Notes under the pieces: model-generated
The model's input: the letters and a program-made list of their open reading frames with translations, nothing else
What the model was told of the DNA's origin: nothing
Databases searched by the model: none
Part shown: one piece after another, positions 8,569 through 18,798 of the stretch
Layout of the letters: every line of letters begins with the position of its first letter
How positions within the stretch are numbered: the first letter of the stretch is position 1
Source of the DNA: Enterovibrio norvegicus FF-33
GTDB lineage: Bacteria > Pseudomonadota > Gammaproteobacteria > Enterobacterales > Vibrionaceae
NCBI RefSeq assembly: GCF_000286835.2
Contig: NZ_AJYD02000038.1
Location: 2,521,061 to 2,585,060 of the forward strand
Reading direction: 5' to 3'
Length of the DNA stretch: 64,000 nt
Position numbers and translations under genes: made by a program

Positions 8569-10521
8569 ATGTTACGCAACCTAAAGCTGGGCCAGCAATT
8601 AACTGTTTCTTTTTCATCAGTCATGATCCTGATGCTAATTGTGGCAACGGTAGGCTATGTCGGGCTATCTAGCGGCTTCAATAGCTTTACGGAATATCGT
8701 GGTCTGGCGAGAAGCTCTAATGAAGCCAGTGAAGTGCAATCTGCACTTTTAAGCGCACGCCTTAGCGCACTGAAGTTTCTTAAAACACAAGACCCTACAC
8801 AGATAGATAAAGTGAACGAAGAATTGGCGCGTATTAGTAGCGGTATTCAAACCATTCTCTCGCACGAATCCAATCCTGAACGCATTCGCGAGCTTGAAGA
8901 ATCAAAGGTCTTGTTAAAACAATACGGCGATACGTTCGCGAGCGTCGTACAAGACTTTAAAGACAGAAATGTAGTGGTCAGTGAGGAGTTAGACCCCAGC
9001 GGCCTCAAAATGCGTAAGCTCATGACAACCTTGATTGAAGAGGCTTATCAAGCGGGTGATTCGGCAACCTCTTTCTACGCCTCGCAGGTACAGGAAAAGT
9101 TACTACTGGGTAGGTTGTTTGCCTCAAAATTTCTGATCAGCAACTCCCAAAACGATTTAAGTCGTTCGTTGGACGAACTCAATGCCGCGACTAAACCTCT
9201 CAACATATTAGAATCAAGCGCGAATACCCGTACTGAGAATGAACTCGTCCAAAGCTTTAGTGATGCTCACCTCACGTATATTTCAGCACTTCAGAAAACC
9301 GCTGAAATCATCAAAATACGAAACGAAAGGATCGCAGGAACCCTCGATGTGATTGGACCTCAAGTCACCACCAACCTTGGGGATTTCAAACAGTCCATCA
9401 GGGCGTCACAAGATACCTTAGGCCCGCAGGCACAAACTCAAAGTGAGTCTGCCGTTAAAGCCGTCATCGTCGTCTCTCTTGTTGCCATTTTTGTTGGTAT
9501 TACCCTTGCTTTGCTGGTCACCAAAGCCATTCGTTCACCGATTGGCGGTGAACCTAAAATCATCGAGAAAATGGCAAGACAAATTGCGCAAGGCGACCTT
9601 ACTCAAAACTTCAATTCCGATAAGAAGGCAACAGGCATTTACGCTGCTATGGGTGACATGAATGATAACCTCAAAGACATTATGTCCCAACTCAATGATT
9701 CGGTTACAACACTGAGCAATGCGTCCGGCACACTGGTCACTGTGACAGACGAGACAGCCACGAACTCTGAATCACAAGCTGAACAGTTGGGCCAAACAGC
9801 CGTCGCGATGAATCAGTTAACCAGCACCGTCGACAATATTTCTCAAAATGCGCAGCAAGCGTCGGACATTGCGAATGAAGCAGACCAACATGCTCGTGAA
9901 GGGCAAGTCGTGTTAGATCAAACACGCACAAGTATTGACTCACTTGTCACCAACATTAGTAACGTGAGCAATATTATTCAGAACCTAGAAAATGAAACGA
10001 AAAACGTAGGCAGCATTCTTGATGTTATTCGTGGGATTGCCGAGCAAACTAACCTATTGGCACTCAATGCCGCCATCGAGGCCGCACGTGCTGGTGAACA
10101 AGGCCGTGGTTTTGCCGTGGTCGCTGACGAGGTTCGCAGCCTTGCAAGTCGTACCCAGCAGAGCACCGAAGAGATCCAAGAACTGATTCATAGGCTTCAA
10201 AATGAATCTAAGCGCTCTGTCGAATCCATGCAAATCAGCATGGATGAAGCTGAACAAACTTCGAGTAAAGCCGATAAAACGCGAGAAGCGTTAGAAGCCA
10301 TTACACATTCTGTTGCCACCATTCGCGACATGAACAGTCAGATAGCCGTTGCCGCCGAAGAGCAAAACACCGTGGTAAATAACATTAACCAAACGGTTGA
10401 ATCGCTTAACAGCTTGGGTAAAAGCACCGCTGTGGGTGCGGAAACACTGTCAAATGAGGCAAAAGGCCTGACCCGTATCACCGCCAATGTGAGTGAAATC
10501 GTCCGAAAATTCTCGCTATAA
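8569..10521 (+). CDS. Methyl-accepting chemotaxis protein
   Basis: A 650-residue transmembrane chemoreceptor. It has an N-terminal membrane helix at about residues 15-36. A long all-helical periplasmic region follows to about residue 295 and resembles the helical bimodular (HBM) sensor class, then comes a second membrane helix at about 297-318. A HAMP domain occupies about 320-375. The cytoplasmic signalling hairpin tip ([19 protein letters not shown]) is at about residues 492-510. It would signal through CheA/CheW. HBM sensors in characterised receptors bind organic acids, but the ligand here is unknown. The ribosome binding site is AGGAG before the ATG at 8569. It stands alone, ending at the terminator at 10543-10570. 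Its place beside an inositol locus is suggestive only. Confidence 0.93.
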   Translation: MLRNLKLGQQLTVSFSSVMILMLIVATVGYVGLSSGFNSFTEYRGLARSSNEASEVQSALLSARLSALKFLKTQDPTQIDKVNEELARISSGIQTILSHESNPERIRELEESKVLLKQYGDTFASVVQDFKDRNVVVSEELDPSGLKMRKLMTTLIEEAYQAGDSATSFYASQVQEKLLLGRLFASKFLISNSQNDLSRSLDELNAATKPLNILESSANTRTENELVQSFSDAHLTYISALQKTAEIIKIRNERIAGTLDVIGPQVTTNLGDFKQSIRASQDTLGPQAQTQSESAVKAVIVVSLVAIFVGITLALLVTKAIRSPIGGEPKIIEKMARQIAQGDLTQNFNSDKKATGIYAAMGDMNDNLKDIMSQLNDSVTTLSNASGTLVTVTDETATNSESQAEQLGQTAVAMNQLTSTVDNISQNAQQASDIANEADQHAREGQVVLDQTRTSIDSLVTNISNVSNIIQNLENETKNVGSILDVIRGIAEQTNLLALNAAIEAARAGEQGRGFAVVADEVRSLASRTQQSTEEIQELIHRLQNESKRSVESMQISMDEAEQTSSKADKTREALEAITHSVATIRDMNSQIAVAAEEQNTVVNNINQTVESLNSLGKSTAVGAETLSNEAKGLTRITANVSEIVRKFSL

Positions 10522-10542
10522 AACCCACAGATCCTGCAATTG

Positions 10543-10570
10543 AAAAACGCGCTCATGTGAGCGCGTTTTT
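10543..10570. terminator. Bidirectional terminator
   Basis: The stem AAAAACGCGCTCA / TGAGCGCGTTTTT is nearly perfect, with A-runs and T-runs on either side. It sits between the convergent chemoreceptor and metallopeptidase genes. Confidence 0.9.
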
Positions 10571-11073
10571 TATGATTTCTTAGTCAACTCCAAATGAATT
10601 AGATACAGCCGCGCATCAAATTCCAACTGATGATAATCAGGCTCCATATGGCAGCAAAGCTGATAAAACGCTTTGTTGTGTTCTTTCTCTTTTAAATGTG
10701 CCAATTCGTGAACCACCAGCATCCGCAGAAAAGGTTCTGGCGCTTCTTTAAACATAGAAGCGATACGAATTTCATTTTTGGCTTTTAGCTTGCTGCCATG
10801 AACGCGCGACACAAAACTATGCAGCCCCAGTGCGTTATTTACCACATGGATTTTTCCGTCATACGCCACTTTGCTGATAGGTGAGGACTTTTTGAGGTAT
10901 TGATTTTTAAACCCCATCACATAGTCATACAACGCTTTTTCAGTGGTGATCGCATGCTTGCCTGGGTAACGCTGAGTAAGCCACGCACCAAGCTTACCAC
11001 TTTCTACAAGGCGCTCAATTTGGGAGACCAAATGCTCGGGATAACCGTTTAAATAACGAAGAGATGGATTCAT
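10570..11073 (-). CDS. YgjP-like (DUF45) metallopeptidase-fold protein
   Basis: A 167-residue protein with the zinc-binding HExxH motif as VVHELAHLKEKEHNKAFY near residue 120, and a downstream helix of the type seen in the YgjP/WLM group. The N-terminal half contains the LYDYVMGFKNQYLKKSSP segment. The family is often annotated as an M48-like or DUF45 metal-dependent hydrolase; its cellular substrate is not settled and I assign none. The ribosome binding site is weak (ACGGCA). The gene stands alone between the chemoreceptor terminator and the lacI-type gene. No signal peptide was seen, so it is probably cytosolic. Confidence 0.75.
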   Translation of the reverse strand: MNPSLRYLNGYPEHLVSQIERLVESGKLGAWLTQRYPGKHAITTEKALYDYVMGFKNQYLKKSSPISKVAYDGKIHVVNNALGLHSFVSRVHGSKLKAKNEIRIASMFKEAPEPFLRMLVVHELAHLKEKEHNKAFYQLCCHMEPDYHQLEFDARLYLIHLELTKKS

Positions 11074-11216
11074 TGCCGTTTCATGCTGCGCTAATCAAGA
11101 ACGCTATGCTACCAGTATTCCCGCTCAAATCCCTAGCACTGCAACGAAACCGACTGTACGCCGAGCCGTTCAATGGCTTGATGATTCATTGATTCCGCGT
11201 TAATGGCTGAGTGCGG

Positions 11217-12269
11217 TTAACGGTGTTTTTGCGTCGAGCCACGAAGCACGGGCTCGCACGGCAGGGTAATAGATTGCGGCGGTAGATTTGGGTTAGAGAT
11301 GTGTTCAAACAGCACATCCATGGTTGATTGGATCATCTCTTCATTCGGTTGTCGAATCGTCGACAAGTTATAAGAGCGACTCTTCGCAAGACGAATATCA
11401 TCCACCCCCAGCACACCGACATCTTGCGGTATCTTCAACGCCAGCTCATAGCGCAACGCATCCATACCACCACAGGCCATAATATCATCGGCATAGAACA
11501 AGGCATCCGGTCGTTCAGAGTTTTTGAACACCCGCAGTGTCGCATCGTATCCAGCGTCGTAACTAAATTCGCCACCTTCTACCACCTGCCATTGGTTACA
11601 CCCACGCTCCATTAAGCGGCTAATAAAGCCTCGCTGACGATCGACGGTCGCAGAGGTACCGATTGGGCCAGCAACAAACGCAGGTCTCATATAACCTGCA
11701 TCGAGCAACATGTCCGCTGCCATTCTGCCTGCCAACACATTATCGCAACTGACGACTGTGACGCTGTTGTCACTGGAATCGCGGCCGAATATCACTACAG
11801 GTGTATCTTGGGATCGACACGCATCCACGAGTTGCTGAGGCAAAGACGCCGACGTGATGATCAAGCCGTCTACGTTGTATTCCATGACCAGCTCTACCGC
11901 TTCTTGAATATCCATATCACTGTTCACGTTAATCAACAGACTATGGCAATCTCGCTTTTGAATTTCAGACGTGAAACGAGAAAGGATCGGTAAGTAAAAA
12001 GGGTTATTGAAATCCGTCATTAATATACCGACAAGGCTTGAGCGCGATTTGATGCCACGTGCCATTCGGTTAGGTTTGTAGTTTAATGCCGCCGCCGCTT
12101 TAAATACTTTTTCACGCAAGGGTCGTGAAATGCTGGCTTCGGGGTTGAACGCACGAGATACCGCAGAGACAGATACACCGGCCGCTTCCGCCACTTCCAC
12201 GACGGTAACTCTACGCTTTTTCACCGCTGGTGAATTCGTTGTTAGCTGTGTCGGTTTATCCATTGTCAT
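11217..12269 (-). CDS. LacI-family transcriptional regulator, probable repressor of the inositol locus
   Basis: A 350-residue protein with an N-terminal LacI helix-turn-helix at about residues 20-70 (VTVVEVAEAAGVSVSAVSRAF), the hinge helix region (YKPNRMARGIKS), and a periplasmic-binding-protein-like effector domain (SLVGILMTDFNNPFYLPIL). The last gene of the transporter side of the cluster, it lies 275 bases after the solute-binding protein with its own leader. An operator-like dyad at 12323-12338, 54 bases before its start, suggests autoregulation; a nearly identical site is in the iolE-iolD region. Classical Bacillus IolR is of the DeoR family, so this would be a LacI-type alternative. Effector and target genes are inferred from position. 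The start may instead be the second ATG at 12263. Confidence 0.88.
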   Translation of the reverse strand: MTMDKPTQLTTNSPAVKKRRVTVVEVAEAAGVSVSAVSRAFNPEASISRPLREKVFKAAAALNYKPNRMARGIKSRSSLVGILMTDFNNPFYLPILSRFTSEIQKRDCHSLLINVNSDMDIQEAVELVMEYNVDGLIITSASLPQQLVDACRSQDTPVVIFGRDSSDNSVTVVSCDNVLAGRMAADMLLDAGYMRPAFVAGPIGTSATVDRQRGFISRLMERGCNQWQVVEGGEFSYDAGYDATLRVFKNSERPDALFYADDIMACGGMDALRYELALKIPQDVGVLGVDDIRLAKSRSYNLSTIRQPNEEMIQSTMDVLFEHISNPNLPPQSITLPCEPVLRGSTQKHR

Positions 12270-12322
12270 ACGCTACCCTGCTTTCTGTCTTATTCGTCAT
12301 CAGACCGCTCCTAGACATCATA

Positions 12323-12338
12323 ATGAAATTGTTTTCAT
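12323..12338. promoter_or_regulatory. Operator-like dyad before the lacI-type gene
   Basis: ATGAAATTGTTTTCAT has arms ATGAAA and TTTCAT around four bases, the 16-base form usual for LacI-family operators. Its reverse complement core (TGAAAACAATTTCA) differs at one base from the site at 16803-16816. Confidence 0.6.
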
Positions 12339-12544
12339 CTGGACACAGGAACGTACTGCAATTGCGCGCAGCTTATCTCGGTTGCGATAAACACATCACT
12401 TGGAAATGAAAATTTTTCTGGTGTATTGAAGCAGCGAAAAGGCGCAGAGCGATACTGAGCCTCTTCACTGTTCAATTTTTAGCAATTCAAAGATAGGTGT
12501 TCAGGCAATCTGAACTCGCATCTTAAGATTACTCAGGTATACGA

Positions 12545-13513
12545 TTAGCGATATTCGCCAGCCAGTTTTTCTACCAATTCAACGTTTTCTTTGGTCACAA
12601 AACCTGGGCCAGAGTTGATGTTGTTAGACGGCGCGACACCGTAACGATTAAACAGGGTCAACACCATTACTGGCAAGTAACCTTGAAGGAACGGTTGTTG
12701 ATCAATGCCCCACTGGATATTGCCATCTTTGATGCCTTGTGCAATTTCGCCACTTAGATCAAACGTACCGAAGTAGATGTTGCCTAATTGACGGTTTTTC
12801 TTCAGCGCGCGAATAGTTGGGTGAGCAGATGTTGGACCCAGTGTTAAAACTGCTTCTGTTTCTGGGTTTGCACGCAAGTACGCCATCACTTTCTTCTCGA
12901 TGCCCGTTGGATCCTGACCTGAGTCAATCATCTGGCTACCCAACTCAACACCCAATGCATCAGCAAAGCCCTGGCAACGTTCAACCGATGCAGGGTTAGT
13001 GATGTAGTGGTTGACACAAACAAAGTTTTTAACGCCGTCAGCTTTGGCACGTTTACCTGCACCATAGCCTGCATCGTATTCTGGTTGACCCACGTGAAGG
13101 ATTGCGCCCAAGTCTTCACTTTCTTGTGCCGTACCTGAGTTCATGGTTACGACAGGAATACCTTTCTTACGCGCTTTCTCCAATGGGCCTTTCAGCACCT
13201 CGTAATCGGCAATAGTGGTAATAATCCCTTGTGGGTTTGACGCCACGGCTTGCTCAATGATCCGTGCCATGTCAGCCAAATCACCCGTAGGCGGATTCCG
13301 ATACTCCACTTCAACGTTGAGCTGGTCGCCCGCTTCGTTAATGGCATTTTTAATGGTGTTCCACCAAGAATCCGAGTCCGGTGCGTGACTAATCAACACA
13401 AAGCGTTCGCCATCGGCTAGCGCAGTGCTGGGAAGCAATGCTGCAAACGACGCAGCCATTGCTAACACAAGGACGGACGCTCTCTTTGCTACAGATTTAA
13501 GTAGGGTATTCAT
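12545..13513 (-). CDS. Sugar/inositol ABC transporter periplasmic binding protein
   Basis: A 322-residue protein from the ATG at 13513, chosen because GGAGA lies seven bases upstream and because a clear signal peptide follows (MNTLLKSVAKRAS, then a hydrophobic stretch to STALADGE). An upstream in-frame start at 13567 would bury that signal. The mature part is a type I periplasmic-binding fold of the CUT2 class (VLISHAPDSDSWWNTIKN, IITTIADYEVLKGPLEKARKKGIPVVTMNSG). It delivers substrate to the permease and ATPase encoded just upstream. Its place within an iol cluster suggests inositol or another cyclitol; Caulobacter IbpA is a characterised relative by role. Ligand identity is inference. Confidence 0.85.
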   Translation of the reverse strand: MNTLLKSVAKRASVLVLAMAASFAALLPSTALADGERFVLISHAPDSDSWWNTIKNAINEAGDQLNVEVEYRNPPTGDLADMARIIEQAVASNPQGIITTIADYEVLKGPLEKARKKGIPVVTMNSGTAQESEDLGAILHVGQPEYDAGYGAGKRAKADGVKNFVCVNHYITNPASVERCQGFADALGVELGSQMIDSGQDPTGIEKKVMAYLRANPETEAVLTLGPTSAHPTIRALKKNRQLGNIYFGTFDLSGEIAQGIKDGNIQWGIDQQPFLQGYLPVMVLTLFNRYGVAPSNNINSGPGFVTKENVELVEKLAGEYR

Positions 13514-13634
13514 CCGGTGTTCTCCAATTTGCTTATTGTTGTATCCATCGGGTAAGGCAATACTCACCCCTTAGGTTACTGCTAAGGTTTGGGCAACAAC
13601 TGCCCTATGACATTACGTTTTTCTCCACCAAAGC

Positions 13635-14438
13635 CTAATTCGCAGGCGCAGTATCTGCGCGCTGGAATTCGGCTAATTCTGCTTCAAGCGTTTCCAACTC
13701 TTGCCCGCCAGACATCATTTCCAATATCTGTTCGCGGGTGACATCTTTCTTCATCCATGTGCCCAAACTCTTGCCGCGATTAAGCAAGGTAAAGCGATCT
13801 GCAATTGGGAAAGCATGGTGCACGTTGTGCGTGATCAAAATAACGGCGAGCCCTTTACCTCGAGCACGAGCCACAACTTTGAGTACATTAGCCGATTGCT
13901 TCACACCCAAAGCCGCTGTCGGCTCATCAAGGATCAGCACTTTAGCGCCAAAGTGAATCGCTCTCGCGATGGCCAAACATTGGCGCTCACCGCCAGACAT
14001 CGTGCCAATTGGGTGCTCGGGGTCTCGAACGTCGATTCCCATGTCTTTCATACCGGCGGTCGCAATTTCGTTGGCACGTTTGGTATCAAATACCTTAATC
14101 GGGCCCCAGTTTTTGGTAATTTCACGTCCCATAAAAAAGTTACGAGTAACACTCATCAAAGGGACCAACGCCAAATCCTGATACACGGTAGCGATACCTG
14201 CGTCGAGCGCATCACGCGGTGATTTAAAAGCCGTAGGCTGGCCATTCATTAAAAACTCACCTTCAGAGGGCTTGTGCACCCCTGCTAGGGTTTTAATCAA
14301 GGTTGACTTACCTGCACCGTTATCCCCGAGCAAGCAATGCACCTCCCCCATTTTTACTTCCATATCGATATCTTTAAGTGCGATCACTGACCCGAAGTAG
14401 CGGCTTACCTTCTTCAGTTCTAGGATATATTCCGACAT
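13635..14438 (-). CDS. Sugar/inositol ABC transporter ATP-binding protein, single domain
   Basis: A 267-residue ABC ATPase. The Walker A motif is GDNGAGKST near residue 38, the signature MSGGERQ near residue 148, Walker [12 protein letters not shown] near residue 170 and the H-loop [10 protein letters not shown]. It carries only one nucleotide-binding domain, whereas many CUT2 sugar importers (RbsA, Caulobacter IatA) have two fused domains of about 500 residues; the fructose FrcA type is similarly single. It would act as a homodimer at the inner membrane with the permease at 14476. GGAGAA precedes the start. Operon order is iolE, permease, ATPase, binding protein. Confidence 0.88.
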   Translation of the reverse strand: MSEYILELKKVSRYFGSVIALKDIDMEVKMGEVHCLLGDNGAGKSTLIKTLAGVHKPSEGEFLMNGQPTAFKSPRDALDAGIATVYQDLALVPLMSVTRNFFMGREITKNWGPIKVFDTKRANEIATAGMKDMGIDVRDPEHPIGTMSGGERQCLAIARAIHFGAKVLILDEPTAALGVKQSANVLKVVARARGKGLAVILITHNVHHAFPIADRFTLLNRGKSLGTWMKKDVTREQILEMMSGGQELETLEAELAEFQRADTAPAN

Positions 14439-14475
14439 TTTTCTTCTCCTAAATTCCGTATCTGGATAACCACGA

Positions 14476-15609
14476 CTAGCGAGCGCTGGTCACTTTCTTA
14501 CGAATGAAGTTGTTAAAGAGCACAGCAATGAGCAGCATTACGCCAAGGAATACACGGAACCAATCTGAATCAACACCCGTGAAGAAAATCCCCATCTGAA
14601 CCACACCAAAAATCAAAGCACCGAAGAAAGCACCAATGACCGAGCCATAACCGCCCGTCAACAAAGCACCGCCGATAACCGCGGCAATAATCGCTTCAAA
14701 CTCTTTGAGCAAACCACGGTCAGCCGCCGCAGACCCAAACTCCAACACCTGACAAGCCGCGAATACGGTGGCGCAAAATGCAGTAAACATGAAAAGGATT
14801 ATTTTGACGTTGTCAGTCGGTACGCCCACGTTCTTAGCAGCATTGGCATCACCACCTGAGGCGAAAATCCAGTTGCCAAAACGAGTACGCAACAACACAA
14901 AAGAACACGCTGCGGTCAAAAGGAACCACCAAACGACCACCATGGGGATACCTGCGACAATCGGCGAGCCATCAGAGTAGGTTTCGATCCAACCCATTTT
15001 CGCCAACCAGATAAAGAACTCAGTTCCGATTTGCCCGCCAAATATCGCGCCCAACCAATCGCCTTCCGCAAGATTACCGACACCTGAAATAATGGTTTTA
15101 TTGGTAAGTGCAATAGACAGTGCAATCGTCAAGCCACGCAGAATGAAAAGGAATGCGAGAGAAACAATGAAGGAAGGTAATCCCGTTTTAACGACGATAT
15201 ACCCATTGAGGAAACCGACCGCCATGGCGCATGCAAATGCGAATAGAATCGCCGCCCATACAGGCCACGCCCAATAAACGGCGGGAATGGCGATCATCAT
15301 GCCTGCAAAACCAATCATGGAACCGATAGAGAGATCGAATTCACCTGCAATCATGAGCAAGCAAGCGCCTACCGCGATAATACCCAACTGCGCTGAAACC
15401 GTGGTCCAGTTAAGCACACCGTCTGCATTGAACATGCCTGAGTCCCAGGCAACGAGCGCAAAAAATACAAATACTAAAATGGCACCTGATACCGAACCAA
15501 GCTCTGGTCTCGATAGTAATCGCTTGACGGAAGAAACTTTTCTGACACGCTCGTCATTGTCTCCAACCGACTTTTTTTCTGTCCCTGATGCGGTTTCTTT
15601 TACCGACAT
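14476..15609 (-). CDS. Sugar/inositol ABC transporter permease (CUT2 type)
   Basis: A 377-residue inner-membrane permease of the BPD_transp_2 family with a hydrophilic N-terminal tail of about 35 residues, followed by some ten membrane segments. Typical motifs are [30 protein letters not shown] and [18 protein letters not shown], plus [21 protein letters not shown] in the C-terminal half. A perfect ribosome binding site (AGGAGG) precedes the ATG. It sits between iolE and the ATPase gene on one transcript. Substrate is inferred from the surrounding inositol genes. Confidence 0.88.
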   Translation of the reverse strand: MSVKETASGTEKKSVGDNDERVRKVSSVKRLLSRPELGSVSGAILVFVFFALVAWDSGMFNADGVLNWTTVSAQLGIIAVGACLLMIAGEFDLSIGSMIGFAGMMIAIPAVYWAWPVWAAILFAFACAMAVGFLNGYIVVKTGLPSFIVSLAFLFILRGLTIALSIALTNKTIISGVGNLAEGDWLGAIFGGQIGTEFFIWLAKMGWIETYSDGSPIVAGIPMVVVWWFLLTAACSFVLLRTRFGNWIFASGGDANAAKNVGVPTDNVKIILFMFTAFCATVFAACQVLEFGSAAADRGLLKEFEAIIAAVIGGALLTGGYGSVIGAFFGALIFGVVQMGIFFTGVDSDWFRVFLGVMLLIAVLFNNFIRKKVTSAR

Positions 15610-15687
15610 ACTCGCCTCCTAATTCCTTGCGTCTAATCTGGGCGCTGGCCCGAATCCGAATGACTGTTCAACTGTTGTCTCTGTTGC

Positions 15688-16578
15688 TCAGTGAAGAACC
15701 GTCTTTTCAATAAAAGCGCGGCTTTGCTCTGCGTCTGTCTTCGCATCGCTTTTGGCGGTAGGGTCAGTGTCTTGTTCCACGGTCACCCAACCTTTGAAAT
15801 CAATATCAATCAACGTTTGTCGAACGTCTGAGAAATCCACGCATCCCTGCCCGAGTGGACAAAAAATGTTGTTGCCAATCGCCGTGTAGAAATCGGTACC
15901 TGTTGCCACAGATGCTGCCAACACATCTGCATTGATGTCTTTAAAATGTAGATACTTAACGCGGTCTTTGTAGGTTCTTAATACATCGCTAGGATCCATG
16001 CCTGCATAAACACAGTGCCCGGTATCCACACACAAAGACATCAGCTCTGCCGGAAGGTCTCTCATTGCTCTATCCAGCTCATCGCGATATTCGATATAAG
16101 TGCCCGCATGCGCATGCAATGTGGGTGTGACATTGTATTGCGCACAAATTTCACCCACGCCGCGCAGGGTTTCCATCATCGCATCCCACTGTTCATCATT
16201 GAGTCGTGTGGCTGTTTTGGCTTGACCCGCTTCATCTGTTCGTGGAGATGAAACATGGTCAATCACGACCAAAAACTCAGCGCCTTGCTCATTGAGGATT
16301 TGGCATGTGGTATGGGTTTTCTCGAAAATGGCCTCTCGCTCTTCCGCTTTGTGAAGGTGTACAAACAAGGTGCCCGCAACCAATCCCAGCGTTCGAGCGG
16401 TTAAGGCTGAACGCAACGCTTGAGGATCTGTCGGTAAATACCCGAGAGGTCCCAACTCTGTTGCGCCATACCCAGCGCCCGCAATTTCATCTAACACTGT
16501 TTGCCATAAGGGATTGGCTGGGTTGTCAGCAAATTCAATTCCCCACGAACACGGTGCATTGGCAATTTTCAGTTCCAA
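15688..16578 (-). CDS. iolE: Inosose dehydratase-like TIM-barrel protein
   Basis: A 296-residue xylose-isomerase-like TIM barrel (AP_endonuc_2 fold). IolE dehydrates 2-keto-myo-inositol to 3D-(3,5/4)-trihydroxycyclohexane-1,2-dione. Motifs seen are NAPCSWGIEFAD at the N-terminus, HAHAGTYIEYRDEL, LCVDTGHCVYAG and VKYLHFKDIN, which supply the metal-binding acids and histidines of the barrel. The start codon is TTG at 16578, supported by AGGAGG nine bases upstream. It is the first gene of the transporter operon and is transcribed away from iolD. Related barrels IolI and IolH share the fold, but IolE is the only essential barrel activity otherwise missing here, so I prefer it. Confidence 0.75.
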   Translation of the reverse strand: MELKIANAPCSWGIEFADNPANPLWQTVLDEIAGAGYGATELGPLGYLPTDPQALRSALTARTLGLVAGTLFVHLHKAEEREAIFEKTHTTCQILNEQGAEFLVVIDHVSSPRTDEAGQAKTATRLNDEQWDAMMETLRGVGEICAQYNVTPTLHAHAGTYIEYRDELDRAMRDLPAELMSLCVDTGHCVYAGMDPSDVLRTYKDRVKYLHFKDINADVLAASVATGTDFYTAIGNNIFCPLGQGCVDFSDVRQTLIDIDFKGWVTVEQDTDPTAKSDAKTDAEQSRAFIEKTVLH

Positions 16579-16801
16579 GGCAAAGCCTCCTACTCATTAA
16601 AGTCCATGCGTCTTTAACATCTGGCCTTAGCGACCCATGAAAAGCTCAAACATTTAAACTATCGTTAACACTTAATAAACAATTATGGTAATGATTTCAC
16701 TTTGTCAACGAAATGGCCGTCTCAAAATTGCGCATTAAACGCCCAGTCACTCTATTTGAATAAAAAGTGTGCGCCACCTCTGATTATTTTCACTTTGCCA
16801 T

Positions 16802-16817
16802 TTGAAAACATTTTCAT
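16802..16817. promoter_or_regulatory. Operator-like dyad in the iolE-iolD divergent region
   Basis: TTGAAAACATTTTCAT matches the dyad at 12323-12338 at nearly every position when read on the opposite strand. It ends 58 bases before the iolD start. The rest of 16579-16875 holds the divergent promoters and no gene. Confidence 0.6.
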
Positions 16818-16875
16818 TACATGACTACTATTTCATCAGAGCACGGAATTTGACTTTTTAGTGGGAGAAACATGG

Positions 16876-18729
16876 ATGGGAACAATAAGACTCACAACGG
16901 CACAAGCACTTGTCCGTTATCTGGCAGCACAACAGATTGAAAATGAAGGGAAAGTAGAATCATTATTTGGATGTGCTTTTGCCATTTTCGGTCATGGCAA
17001 CGTCACTTGTCTTGGTCAGCAACTATTTGAAAATCAGTCAGTATTCCCAACCTGGCGAGGACAAAATGAGCAATCAATGGCGTTAGCTGCAACGGCATAT
17101 GCACGCGCTCATCAGCGCCGCAGAATTGGCATTGCAACCTCATCTGTTGGCCCTGGTGCGACCAACATGATCACGGCTGCAGGCGTTGCACATACCAACC
17201 GACTACCATTGCTATTGCTAGCCGGTGATACGTTCCAATCTCGCTTGCCCGACCCCGTATTGCAACAAGCCGAGCACTTTTCCAATCCCTCGCTGACGGT
17301 GAATGACGCCTTCAAGGCTGTTACTCGTTTTTGGGATCGAATCAACAGCCCATCTCAACTCACCGTCGCACTGCCTCAAGCCATTGCCACCATGCTTGAT
17401 CCAGCCGATTGCGGCCCAGCGATGATTGCTTTGCCACAAGATGTTCAAGGACAAGCATGGGATTTCCCAGAAAGTTTCTTTGAGCCAAAAGTGCACCGCA
17501 TTCGTCGCCCTCAGCCAGAAGCCATTGATTTAGCACTGGCGGCTGACGCCATCAAAGCATCAAAACGTCCGCTGATTATTGCTGGCGGCGGCGTGGTTTA
17601 TTCTGGTGCGCGTGAGGCACTGACCCAATTTGCCGAAAAGCATCAAATCCCAGTGGTTGAAACCATCGCGGGTCGCACGCTGCTTGACGACAAGCATCCA
17701 CTTAACTGCGGCCCCGTCGGCGCAACAGGATCAAACAGCGCCAACCACCTGTGTTACGAGGCTGATTTGGTACTCGCCATTGGCACGCGCTTACAAGATT
17801 TCACCACTGGATCATGGACCTTGTTCCGCGATCCTGACATGAAACTAATCAGCATTAATGCAGGTCGATTTGATGCCAACAAGCACATGGCACAATCCGT
17901 GATTGCGGATGCCAAAGCCGCCATCGTTCCGTTAAGCGAGCAACTTGACACGTGGACAACCGAGAGCGGTTGGGTCGACAAAGCCAAAGCAGAAAAAGCG
18001 GCGTGGAATGACATCGTCAATGCCCGAACGGCAGCGACAGACACTGAACTGCCGTCCTATGCGCAAGTGATCGGTAAAGTGAATGCGCTGACGCAAGAAG
18101 GCGATCGCGTGATCACTGCCGCTGGTGGTCTACCGGCTGAAATCAACATGAACTGGCAAACCCGTCACCCTTATTCACTCGACGTTGAATTTGGTTTTTC
18201 TTGCATGGGCTATGAAATCGCAGCGGGCTGGGGTAACAAAATCGCCAGACCTGAGTATGAATCTATCGTCATGGTGGGCGATGGCTCTTACCTGATGATG
18301 AATTCCGACATCTACAGTTCTGTCCTCACCGGACACAAGATGATTGTTTTTGTGTGTGACAACGGTGGTTTTGCCGTTATTCGCAAGCTTCAAACCAACA
18401 CGGGCAACGTCGCGTTCAATAACCAGTTAGAAGATTGCACCACTGAGCGTAACTATGACCTGCCGCGCGTTGACTTTGTCAGCCATGCACGCGGACTAGG
18501 CGCAAATGCAGAGAAACTGACCAATCTCAATGAATTAGAAGCCGCGTATGCGCGGGCCAAAGCATCGGATCGCACTTATGTCATCGTCGTCGATATTGAC
18601 GACACAGTTTGGTCATCGTGTGAAGCATGGTGGGAAGTTGGCCTTCCTGAAGTGACCGACAATGAAAATATTATCAAAGCACGCGACCAGTGGGAGCAAG
18701 GACGTCAGCACCAACGACGTGGCGTGTAG
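16876..18729 (+). CDS. iolD: 3D-(3,5/4)-trihydroxycyclohexane-1,2-dione acylhydrolase
   Basis: A 617-residue thiamine-diphosphate enzyme that opens the cyclohexanedione ring to give 5-deoxy-D-glucuronate. The start chosen is the ATG at 16876 with GGAGA eight bases upstream; an in-frame GTG at 16861 overlaps that site. The N-terminal Pyr domain has the WRGQNEQSMALAATAYA segment with the catalytic glutamate, and the C-terminal PP domain has GDGSYLMMNSDIYSS followed by the asparagine-containing VFVCDNGG. IolD-specific extensions are present near the N-terminus (FGCAFAIFGHGNVTCLG). It heads a plus-strand operon iolD, iolG-like, iolC, IolB-like, aldolase, third oxidoreductase, ending at 24024-24063. 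Confidence 0.93.
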   Translation: MGTIRLTTAQALVRYLAAQQIENEGKVESLFGCAFAIFGHGNVTCLGQQLFENQSVFPTWRGQNEQSMALAATAYARAHQRRRIGIATSSVGPGATNMITAAGVAHTNRLPLLLLAGDTFQSRLPDPVLQQAEHFSNPSLTVNDAFKAVTRFWDRINSPSQLTVALPQAIATMLDPADCGPAMIALPQDVQGQAWDFPESFFEPKVHRIRRPQPEAIDLALAADAIKASKRPLIIAGGGVVYSGAREALTQFAEKHQIPVVETIAGRTLLDDKHPLNCGPVGATGSNSANHLCYEADLVLAIGTRLQDFTTGSWTLFRDPDMKLISINAGRFDANKHMAQSVIADAKAAIVPLSEQLDTWTTESGWVDKAKAEKAAWNDIVNARTAATDTELPSYAQVIGKVNALTQEGDRVITAAGGLPAEINMNWQTRHPYSLDVEFGFSCMGYEIAAGWGNKIARPEYESIVMVGDGSYLMMNSDIYSSVLTGHKMIVFVCDNGGFAVIRKLQTNTGNVAFNNQLEDCTTERNYDLPRVDFVSHARGLGANAEKLTNLNELEAAYARAKASDRTYVIVVDIDDTVWSSCEAWWEVGLPEVTDNENIIKARDQWEQGRQHQRRGV

Positions 18730-18798
18730 TCGCTATCGGTCAAACAAAAAGAATAACAACGCGAGCAATGCGTCTAAAGATCAAGGAGAAAGCGCATC

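Noticed and set aside
12499..12515. Small hairpin after the solute-binding protein gene
   Set aside because: The six-base stem GTTCAG/CTGAAC is not followed by a T-run on either strand, so I do not call it a terminator.
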